Below are positions 16,577 through 24,047 of a stretch of 64,000 bases of DNA, in pieces. A program made the position numbers and the translations under genes. The notes below the pieces were generated by a model. That model made no database searches. It saw nothing but the letters and a program-made list of their open reading frames with translations, and had not been told where the DNA came from. Source of the stretch: Nitrospira sp. (GTDB lineage Bacteria; Nitrospirota; Nitrospiria; Nitrospirales; Nitrospiraceae); the NCBI GenBank assembly GCA_029194725.1, contig JARFXQ010000004.1:62001-126000 (forward strand). The letters are read 5' to 3'. Every line of letters begins with the position of its first letter. Positions within the stretch are counted from its first letter, which is position 1.

Positions 16577-17959
16577 GTGTCCGAACAATCAGCCGAGAGA
16601 AGGGTCATGAAAGTCGAGTTGCCATTTCTTGCGGAAGGGATCGAAGGCGGCGACGTAGTCTTGGTTCTGGTCCACGAAGGGGACCAGGTCAGCGAAGGGC
16701 AATCGTTGGTTGAGTTGGAAACCGACAAGGCCACCGTTCCGGTGCCGTCACCGGCAGCCGGAAAGGTCGCGCGCCTGCTTGTGCGGGAGGGAGATCACGT
16801 CAAGGTCGGGCAAGCGCTCGTTGAACTGGACGGCCCATATGCCGCGAAGCAGTCGTCCAAGGCGCTTGCGCCCGAGAAGCCGGTGGTTGCTCCGGCTTCG
16901 CCACCGCCGTCCGTCGAATTGGCCCATGCGGGATCCGTGGCACGACGGGAAGCGCCGTCGGCCGAATTATCGACAGCAGCACCGCCGAAAATGGAGCAGC
17001 CGCCTCCCACGCCGCTTGAGGAGAAGACTGCTGCGACGACCCCATCGTCCACCGGCGCCTCCGTCCCGGCGCCGCCGTCGGTGCGGCGGCTCGCCCGTGA
17101 GTTGGCGGTGGACCTGACACAGGTAAAGGGCTCTGAAGCCGGGGGTCGGATCACCGCTGAGGATGTGAAAGCGTTCGTTCGTGAACGAACCAGACGGAGC
17201 GGCGTGGCGCCCGCCTCAGGGGTATCCGGATCGGGTGGAGTCTTTACCACCACGTACGGCAACGAGCGTCGGGAGCCCCTCCCATCATTGCGACGGAAGA
17301 TTGCGGCAAACATGACGCAGTCTTGGACGACCATTCCTCACGTTCATCAATTCCAGGATGCCGACATCACCGATCTGATGGAGTTGCACAAGCGCTACGC
17401 GCTCGAATTCAAGAAGAAGGGTGCGACGCTGACGCTCACCAGCCTCATCATCAAAGCTGTTGTCCACGCTCTGAAACGGTACCCCCAGTTGAACGCCACC
17501 CTCGACCTCACCAGCGGCGAGGTGATCTACAAGGATTATTACAACATCGGCGTCGCCGTAGACACGCCGGCAGGGTTGATTGTGCCGGTCGTGCACGACG
17601 TGGATCGCAAAGATCTGTTTCAAATTTCCGTGGAGCTCGCCGATCTCGCAGAACGCACTCGCAAACGTGAAGTCAAGCTGGAAGAGTTGCGGGGCGCCAC
17701 CTTTACCGTGAGCAATATGGGTGGGATCGGCTCCGGCCCCTTCACCCCGATCATCAACTCACCACAAGTCGGCATCTTGGGCATCGGGAAGGCCCGGATG
17801 GCGCCGGTGTATCGTGACGGGCAATTCGTGCCTCGCCGCGTGCTGCAACTGTGCGTAGCCTATGATCATCGGTTGGTGGACGGAGCGGTCGGGGCTCGCT
17901 TTACCATCGAGATCGTCAAGGTGCTGGAAGACTTTCAAGGGATGTTTCTTGGGCTCTAG
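16577..17959 (+). CDS. aceF: Dihydrolipoamide acetyltransferase (E2)
   Basis: Core of the pyruvate dehydrogenase complex, moving acetyl from E1 to CoA. 460 residues with one lipoyl domain (about 10-85, lipoylated Lys in 'VELETDKATVPVPSP'), an Ala/Pro/Ser-rich linker (90-165), the peripheral-subunit binding domain (about 168-205, 'PSVRRLARELAVDLTQVKG') and the catalytic domain (about 230-460, with 'YDHRLVDGA' near the end). A single lipoyl domain is usual outside enterobacteria. The start is GTG with GAGGGG upstream. Confidence 0.96.
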   Translation: MSEQSAERRVMKVELPFLAEGIEGGDVVLVLVHEGDQVSEGQSLVELETDKATVPVPSPAAGKVARLLVREGDHVKVGQALVELDGPYAAKQSSKALAPEKPVVAPASPPPSVELAHAGSVARREAPSAELSTAAPPKMEQPPPTPLEEKTAATTPSSTGASVPAPPSVRRLARELAVDLTQVKGSEAGGRITAEDVKAFVRERTRRSGVAPASGVSGSGGVFTTTYGNERREPLPSLRRKIAANMTQSWTTIPHVHQFQDADITDLMELHKRYALEFKKKGATLTLTSLIIKAVVHALKRYPQLNATLDLTSGEVIYKDYYNIGVAVDTPAGLIVPVVHDVDRKDLFQISVELADLAERTRKREVKLEELRGATFTVSNMGGIGSGPFTPIINSPQVGILGIGKARMAPVYRDGQFVPRRVLQLCVAYDHRLVDGAVGARFTIEIVKVLEDFQGMFLGL

Positions 17960-18000
17960 GAAGTGTTGAGTTCTGCGGAAGAAGTTTGAAGCAGGAAATG
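17960..18000 (+). repeat. Short heptamer array after aceF
   Basis: Immediately after the aceF stop, GTGTTGA, GTTCTGC, GGAAGAA, GTTTGAA, GCAGGAA follow in 7-bp register and resemble the array before aceF. A possible match on the other strand (ACTCAGCACTTCACTGAG) lies at about 18041-18058. Confidence 0.45.
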
Positions 18001-18074
18001 CATGTGCATGATGTGCGAGAAATTTCATCGTCGATTCGAAGACTCAGCACTTCACTGAGAAACAAGAGGTGCGC

Positions 18075-19487
18075 ATGGCTGAATCACGGTACGACGTAGC
18101 GGTGATCGGCGCAGGTCCGGGCGGTTACGCCGCCGCCTTCCATGCAGCGGATCTCGGCCTGCGCACCGCCTTGATCGACCGAGAACCGCAACTCGGAGGC
18201 GTCTGTCTCTTGCGGGGTTGCATTCCCTCGAAAGCTTTGCTCCATGCGGCCAAGCTCATTACCGACGCAGCAGAGGCGGAAAGCTGGGGGATTCGTTTTG
18301 AGCAACCCAAGATCGATCTCGAAACGCTCCGTGAACGGACGAGAAGCATCATAGGCAAACTGACCAAGGGTGTGCGGACGTTGGCAGACAGCCGTAAAGT
18401 AGATGTGTTTCAAGCGAGCGCAGCCTTTACGAATCCGACGTCGCTGACATTGTCCGGGCCTAAGGGAACGACAACGCTCTCCTGCTCTCACGTAATCCTC
18501 GCCACCGGCTCACGTCCCACCGTTCCTGATTCACTCAAGCTCGACGATCCGCGAGTGATGGATTCCACGAGCGCGCTCGACTTGCCCGACGTTCCCGCCC
18601 GATTGCTGGTCGTCGGCGGTGGATACATCGGCCTGGAATTAGGCACCGTGTACGAAGCGCTTGGGTCCGAAGTGACGGTGGTAGAGATGTTGCCGCGCCT
18701 GCTCAGCGGCGCCGACTCAGACCTCGTGAGGCCTCTCCAGCAGCGTCTGCAGCGGCGGTTTAAATCAATCATGTTGCGTATGAAGGTGGACAAACTGGAG
18801 TCCCGTCAAGACGGCATCGCGGCAACATTAACGGGTCCTGAAGGAACCAACACAGAGGTCTTCGATCGCGTGCTTGTCGCCGTGGGGCGCAAGGCGAATA
18901 CGGAGCACCTTGGACTGGAACATACCAACGTTGCCATCTCAGCGAAAGGATTCGTGCAGGTCGATCGGCAGCTTCGCACGGCCGAACCGCCTATCTTGGC
19001 AATCGGCGACGTGATTGGGGAACCGATGCTGGCCCACAAGGCGACACATGAAGGGCTGGTCGCGGCGAGGGTGATTGCAGGAAAAGAGGCGACGTTCGAT
19101 CCTGCCGCTATTCCGGCCGTCATCTTCACCGATCCTGAAATCGCATGGTGCGGCCTGACCGAAGAAGCAGCCAAGGCAGCGGGACAAGCCGTAAGAGTGA
19201 CGCGTTTCCCCTGGGCGGCTTCAGGTCGGGCCACCACCATGGGCCGTAACGATGGTCTGACCAAATTGGTCTGCGATGCCGAGTCCGGACGAATCCTCGG
19301 GGTAGGGCTCTGCGGAGTCGGCGCAGGAGAGCTGATCGCCGAGGGAGTTTTAGCGGTGGAGATGGGAGCAGTTGCCGAAGACCTGGCTGCCTCCATCCAT
19401 CCGCATCCCACGCTGAGCGAGACCGTCATGGAGGCAGCGGAACTCTTCAATGGACAAGCGACGCATATTTACACATCCAAGCGTTAG
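18075..19487 (+). CDS. lpdA: Dihydrolipoamide dehydrogenase (E3)
   Basis: FAD flavoprotein that reoxidises dihydrolipoamide with NAD+. 470 residues from the ATG at 18075, preferred to the GTG at 18069 for spacing to AGAGG. FAD-binding 'VIGAGPGGYAAAFHA' at the N-terminus; redox-active disulphide 'GGVCLLRGCIPSKALLH' (CxxxxC); NAD-binding 'VVGGGYIGLELG' about 180; C-terminal interface catalytic 'HPHPTLSE' near residue 445. Third gene of the pdh run; it may also serve other 2-oxoacid complexes. Confidence 0.96.
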   Translation: MAESRYDVAVIGAGPGGYAAAFHAADLGLRTALIDREPQLGGVCLLRGCIPSKALLHAAKLITDAAEAESWGIRFEQPKIDLETLRERTRSIIGKLTKGVRTLADSRKVDVFQASAAFTNPTSLTLSGPKGTTTLSCSHVILATGSRPTVPDSLKLDDPRVMDSTSALDLPDVPARLLVVGGGYIGLELGTVYEALGSEVTVVEMLPRLLSGADSDLVRPLQQRLQRRFKSIMLRMKVDKLESRQDGIAATLTGPEGTNTEVFDRVLVAVGRKANTEHLGLEHTNVAISAKGFVQVDRQLRTAEPPILAIGDVIGEPMLAHKATHEGLVAARVIAGKEATFDPAAIPAVIFTDPEIAWCGLTEEAAKAAGQAVRVTRFPWAASGRATTMGRNDGLTKLVCDAESGRILGVGLCGVGAGELIAEGVLAVEMGAVAEDLAASIHPHPTLSETVMEAAELFNGQATHIYTSKR

Positions 19488-20213
19488 CGGCGTGGACTTT
19501 ACCCAGTTGGTCGACCCTGTCCTCTCAACGGAACGTTTCGGTCAAAGACGTCTTGGATCAGTCACAACAGAGCGTCCTGCGTCACGATGCCGCCTCGTCC
19601 CCTTCGGTCTCGCCACCGATTTCTCACATTGCTGTCTATGTGTCCGAGTCCGAACACTGCATTCAGCCGCAAGGACGATTCTTCATCGGCGGACATCAAG
19701 AGTGAATCACTGGCTTCGAGGGTAGTGCTTTCGCCGAAGCCGGCGGATAACATGCTGGGATAAGTAGGTGTCTGTACTGGGTTATTGCCTGAGGGATCGT
19801 TTCGGCCTTCGGAGCCTTTGCTCCTCGTCTGCCGTCGTCGTATTTCTAGGTTGCAATCCGGGGCCTCGCGACTCCCTCGGTCTCTCTGTCTGGACACGGC
19901 CCAGATCTCCCGAGGTAAATTGAACGGCCTTCCTCGCACCGCTGCTGGATCTCTGTCTGACGCCTTTGATGGAGCTGGACTTCGCACGCTCCGGCTTGCT
20001 CGTCCGACGCTCGCGCCTCGAATCCGGTTGCTGTTCGTCGACTCGCAGGTGTGCGCAACGCTTCCTTCAGAAACTCCCTGACGGAATATGCCCTTGCGCG
20101 TCGCGACCCCTTCACCTCCGTCAGGTTGCGGAAGGGACTTTCACCCTCAAGCTGTTCAACATGCCCGGCACAATGGATTCCACCATCTTAACAGAGGGGG
20201 ACCTCTTGCTCGA
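19488..20213. other. Long non-coding stretch, unexplained
   Basis: About 725 bp between convergent lpdA and the DUF5989 gene. Several short frames are open on both strands but none has a start with a ribosome binding site or a recognisable domain, and all are very rich in Arg/Ser/Pro on translation. A small hairpin GGAGC-CTTT-GCTCC lies near 19816-19829. It could be remnant mobile DNA or a non-coding repeat. Confidence 0.4.
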
Positions 20214-20366
20214 TCAGAACAACGTGTAAATGAATGGCGCGACCGCGGACCCTTGCGTCAACACGATCAATGTACCAAACAAGAGAAGAACGATGAGGAT
20301 CGGCAACAACCAGAACTTCTTTCGCTCTTTCATAAAGGCCCACAATTCCATCAGAAAGCCGCCCAT
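20214..20366 (-). CDS. DUF5989-type small membrane protein
   Basis: 50 residues from the ATG at 20366, which has AAGGAG 6 bp upstream; a longer frame to 20438 does not. 'MGGFLMELWAFMKERKKFW' then a single hydrophobic helix (LLPILIVLLLFGTLIVL) and a short tail ending PFIYTLF. This is the pattern of the tiny proteins found next to SxtJ and carbamoyltransferase genes. Probably a membrane partner of those proteins. Confidence 0.75.
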   Translation of the reverse strand: MGGFLMELWAFMKERKKFWLLPILIVLLLFGTLIVLTQGSAVAPFIYTLF

Positions 20367-20388
20367 ATCCGCTCCTTTTGGAGAAATC

Positions 20389-20790
20389 CTAAAATTGATT
20401 GCGCATATGCTGGTGAGGCCGCGCGGCTCGCACAACACGATAGGTGTCAGCCTCTGGCGCGAAGGCGCGATGCATGGGATCTTTGCCCATCAGACGCATC
20501 ACCAGGCCCATCGGGGTGATGAGGAGATAATACACCAGTCCAAGAAGGATCCTCGTGTTGATCGAACCAAGCACATGGCCGAGCTTCATCCATCCATCGT
20601 GAACCTGCTTCAAGCTCTGTGGCACAAGCGCACCCAGGACAATGAGCAGACTCCCGAGCAGCATCGCCCACAGGCGGGGAGATTCACTTCGAAACACCAC
20701 TGGCCACAGGCCAATCACGGCAAACACGCCGCCGACCAGAAGACCAAACTGTCGCAGCTCCTTCGGGGTAGGTTGTTGACTCTGTGGATT
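20389..20790 (-). CDS. SxtJ-like membrane protein
   Basis: 133 residues from the ATG at 20790 (GGAGATGG just upstream). Three to four hydrophobic stretches: 'FGLLVGGVFAVIGLWPVVF', 'LWAMLLGSLLIVLGALVP' and 'ILLGLVYYLLITPMGLVMRL'. The length, spacing and position between DUF5989 and a carbamoyltransferase fit the SxtJ family. Role unknown; presumed to work with the carbamoyltransferase at the membrane. Confidence 0.75.
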   Translation of the reverse strand, partial: NPQSQQPTPKELRQFGLLVGGVFAVIGLWPVVFRSESPRLWAMLLGSLLIVLGALVPQSLKQVHDGWMKLGHVLGSINTRILLGLVYYLLITPMGLVMRLMGKDPMHRAFAPEADTYRVVRAARPHQHMRNQF

Positions 20791-20804
20791 CATGGCGCCA
20801 TCTC

Positions 20805-22649
20805 CTAATCGAGCTCGAATTCTTTTTGCCAGTTTGTATCGTTCGTCAGCGGCTTCTGCTGCGATTTGTATAGGACACAATTTTCGAGCACGAGTATATC
20901 CATTTCGGTCCGCATAAAGCAGCGATAGGCGTCTTCAGGGGTACAGACAATCGGCTCGCCGCGAACGTTAAAGGACGTATTGACTAGAACGGGACAGCCA
21001 GTCCGGGCTTCAAACGCTCGAAGCAACCGGTAGTACCGAGGATTGGTCTCCTCATGAACGGTCTGAATCCTGGCTGAATAATCCAAATGGGTGACGGCGG
21101 GTATATCGGATCGCGGCACGTTCAGCCGATCGATTCCCCAGAGATTGGTCTGGTCGGCAGGCAGCGGCAACCGTCGCTTTGCCAGTACCGGCGCGACCAG
21201 CAACATGTAGGGGCTATCCGTGTTCATCTCAAAGAAATCCGATACGCGTTCCCGCACAACCGAGGGAGCGAAGGGGCGGAACGATTCGCGATATTTAATT
21301 TTGAGATTCATGACCGACTGCATCTTGGTATTTCGGGCATCACCAAGAATGCTTCGACCGCCGAGCGCCCGCGGCCCGAACTCCATCCGGCCCTGCAGCC
21401 ATCCGACAACTTTCCCCTCGGCTAGATCCTTGGCCACGCGATCGAAGAGCAGCTCGTCGTCGAGGATTTCATACGGCGCATCGATCTGCTTGAGGAACTG
21501 TTCAATCTCGGCAGTGGTATGTCCCGGCCCCAGATAACTGCCCTTCATTCGGTCGACTCCGGTGGCTCGTCTCGGTTGATTATCGTACTGGTGCCAGGCT
21601 GCCAGCGCCGCACCAATCGCGCCACCCGCATCTCCCGCCGCCGGCTGAATCCAGATGCCCTTGAAAGGACCTTCCCGTAGAATCCGTCCGTTCCCTACAC
21701 AATTCAGCGCCACGCCGCCGGCCATACAGAGATACTCGACACCGGTTTCACGGTGCAGCGTCCTTGTGACACGAAGCATCACCTCTTCGGTCACTTCTTG
21801 AATTGAACGAGCGAGGTCCATTTCACGCTGAGTCAACTTGCTTTCCGGCTTTCTTGGGGGTCCGCCGAACAGGTCATCGAACTTCCCTCCCGTCATGGTT
21901 AATCCGGTGCAATAGTTGAAATAGTCCATGTTCAACCGGAAGGTCCCATCAGGCTTAAGGTCGAGTACATGATCGTAGATCGCCTTGACGTATTTCGGTT
22001 CGCCGTACGGGGCTAAGCCCATCACCTTATATTCGCCCGAATTGACCTTGAACCCGGTGTAGTAGGTGAAGGCCGAATAGAGAAGTCCCAGAGAATGGGG
22101 GAACGGAATTTCCCAGAGCGGCATTAAGGCGTTGCCGTCGCCGAGCCAGGCCGACGTCGTGGCCCATTCCCCGACGCCATCCATGCACAGCACAACAGCC
22201 TTGTCATAGGGCGATGGAAAGAAGGCAGAGGCCGCGTGCGATTCATGGTGCTCGCCGAAGAGCAACTGCGGCAGCTCCGACTGCTTCATCCCCGGATTCA
22301 GAGCGATACATTCTTTCGCCAGTAGATTCCGGAGTAAGAGCTTTTCCTTTAGCCAGACCGGCATAGCCGCCACAAACGACTGCAGTCCTTTCGGCGCAAA
22401 GGCCAAGTAGGTTTCGAGCAACCGCTCGAATTTCACGAGCGGTTTATCGTAGAAGACGATATATCGGACATCGCCCAGGGTGATTCCTCCCTCTTTCAAA
22501 CAGTAGGCCACGGCATGAGAAGGGAAACCCGGATCGTGCTTCTTTCGGGTAAAGCGTTCTTCCTGAGCTGCCGCGATGATGTCCCCACCGCGAATCAGAC
22601 AGGCCGCACTATCGTGATAGAACGCGGAGATCCCAAGGATATTGCTCAC
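20805..22649 (-). CDS. Carbamoyltransferase (NodU/CmcH/TobZ family)
   Basis: Transfers a carbamoyl group from carbamoyl phosphate, via carbamoyl-AMP, to a hydroxyl of a sugar or similar acceptor. 614 residues. N-terminal Kae1-like domain opens 'MSNILGISAFYHDSAACL' with 'AAQEERFTRKKHD', and has 'GEHHESHAASAFFPSP' and 'CMDGVGEW'. The C-terminal YrdC-like domain has 'GWLQGRMEFGPRALGGRS' about residue 420 and 'NTSFNVRGEPIV' about 560. Shares a unit with the SxtJ-like and DUF5989 genes (14 and 22 bp gaps). The acceptor is not evident; a surface glycan or glycolipid is likely. Confidence 0.93.
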   Translation of the reverse strand: MSNILGISAFYHDSAACLIRGGDIIAAAQEERFTRKKHDPGFPSHAVAYCLKEGGITLGDVRYIVFYDKPLVKFERLLETYLAFAPKGLQSFVAAMPVWLKEKLLLRNLLAKECIALNPGMKQSELPQLLFGEHHESHAASAFFPSPYDKAVVLCMDGVGEWATTSAWLGDGNALMPLWEIPFPHSLGLLYSAFTYYTGFKVNSGEYKVMGLAPYGEPKYVKAIYDHVLDLKPDGTFRLNMDYFNYCTGLTMTGGKFDDLFGGPPRKPESKLTQREMDLARSIQEVTEEVMLRVTRTLHRETGVEYLCMAGGVALNCVGNGRILREGPFKGIWIQPAAGDAGGAIGAALAAWHQYDNQPRRATGVDRMKGSYLGPGHTTAEIEQFLKQIDAPYEILDDELLFDRVAKDLAEGKVVGWLQGRMEFGPRALGGRSILGDARNTKMQSVMNLKIKYRESFRPFAPSVVRERVSDFFEMNTDSPYMLLVAPVLAKRRLPLPADQTNLWGIDRLNVPRSDIPAVTHLDYSARIQTVHEETNPRYYRLLRAFEARTGCPVLVNTSFNVRGEPIVCTPEDAYRCFMRTEMDILVLENCVLYKSQQKPLTNDTNWQKEFELD

Positions 22650-22943
22650 AAACCTCCCCTTTTCGCTTTGCCGGACAACCCCATGCCATTTTCACCTTCG
22701 CTCATGTGCGAAGTGTGAGGACAGGGACCAATCATCCGCCATCCGTTTGATCGATCAGACCTTTGAAAGGCTTATAAACTCTTCTCTTTTCCGGACATCC
22801 ATTGCTGGAATGTGAATAAACCCTACTGGACATGCACCGCGTCTAAATCAAAGCGGTGTGGGGGGTGAATCGTATTGCCTTTGACCAAAGACGTCAAGAT
22901 TGCCAACCTCTATATTTTTCCTTTTCGGGAGCAAGTCAGATCG

Positions 22944-23984
22944 TTACCTCGCTAACTCGACAGTGCCTTCTCTAAATATTTCATATAAGGCCTCAGAAAC
23001 CAAACGATGCACTTCGTTACTTGGATGATCGTCGAAGGGTGCTACCTTGAAGGCACGAGAATCATTAAACTTGGCAGCCAACGTCGACAAATCCACGCAT
23101 ATGAGGTTGGTCGCCCTGCAGAGAGACAATATCCTCGTGTGGATATCCGCGAATGCCGGTCGTATAGCAGGAGGAGCTCCATCCTTTAATGACATATGAG
23201 GGTATACAACCACGATGACACGGGGTGTCAACTCCTTAGCCGACATAGCCCAATCCGAAAAGTATCGTTCAAACAGTAACCAACCTTCGCTACCTTCCTT
23301 GAAGTGACTCGACATGTAGCTTTCGTATGAGGGGGTGGTAGAAGGTAGTAGCGTATCGAGGCTGAAATCAAGAAAGAACCAAAAATACGAACTCTTTAGC
23401 AACATGGAATGCAAAAACCACGGATGCCGCCAGAACCTGTTTCTCCGCGGCCGATCCTCCCTTTTCAATTCTATGTCATTGATGGCCCACTGATATATGA
23501 TGACATCGGGCTGTAACTCGTGACCCCACTTCTTGAGTTGCTGTACATGCCCGTCAATTTCCCTACCGGGCAGAGCCAATACCGCCATATCAACCGGCAG
23601 ATTCGTCCCTCGAAGCTTAGCGAGCAATCGGCTAGAGAATAGGTGTTCTTCGTTCCTTACTCCCTGACCCCAGGCGATGGAGTCGCCCTGGATCACAATT
23701 CTTGTGCCCTGTTTTGGACCAGACGGTTCTGGACCTCTTGAGGGTCCATCGAACCGATTAAACTTGAAATCCCTTTCAAACCGCTTAACGATCGGTCCGG
23801 TATGAGCACTAAAAGATTGCCCGTCCCAATATACAAGCCGTAGGATAAGTTCTCCAGCGAGGAAAAAGATTGCGCAACAAACACCAACTCTTAGAGCTAA
23901 CTTTCCCCACCCTCGAATGACCGCTCGTGGTTTGTGTTCACCAGCCAATGTGGGTAAGGGGCGAGATTCAATGGTTATAGACAT
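22944..23984 (-). CDS. Membrane-anchored SGNH/GDSL hydrolase family protein
   Basis: 346 residues from the ATG at 23984 (GTG at 24002 also possible). One N-terminal membrane anchor (VGVCCAIFFLAGELILRL), then an SGNH domain outside the membrane: block I 'VIQGDSIAWGQG' with the nucleophile Ser, a later Asn in 'YQWAINDIEL', and the C-terminal Asp/His block 'DDHPSNEVHRL'. These enzymes remove or transfer acyl groups on glycans. It lies 294 bp upstream of the carbamoyltransferase set on the same strand, so a joint surface-modification pathway is plausible. Confidence 0.85.
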   Translation of the reverse strand: MSITIESRPLPTLAGEHKPRAVIRGWGKLALRVGVCCAIFFLAGELILRLVYWDGQSFSAHTGPIVKRFERDFKFNRFDGPSRGPEPSGPKQGTRIVIQGDSIAWGQGVRNEEHLFSSRLLAKLRGTNLPVDMAVLALPGREIDGHVQQLKKWGHELQPDVIIYQWAINDIELKREDRPRRNRFWRHPWFLHSMLLKSSYFWFFLDFSLDTLLPSTTPSYESYMSSHFKEGSEGWLLFERYFSDWAMSAKELTPRVIVVVYPHMSLKDGAPPAIRPAFADIHTRILSLCRATNLICVDLSTLAAKFNDSRAFKVAPFDDHPSNEVHRLVSEALYEIFREGTVELAR

Positions 23985-24047
23985 GGACCAGATTACTACC
24001 ACGATCGCAGGAAAGATAAAATAATACTTTTGTAGACCATGATCAAT

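Noticed and set aside
16795-17334. 179-codon antisense frame across aceF
   Set aside because: It lies opposite the Ala/Pro-rich linker of E2, a typical source of long spurious antisense frames in GC-rich DNA.
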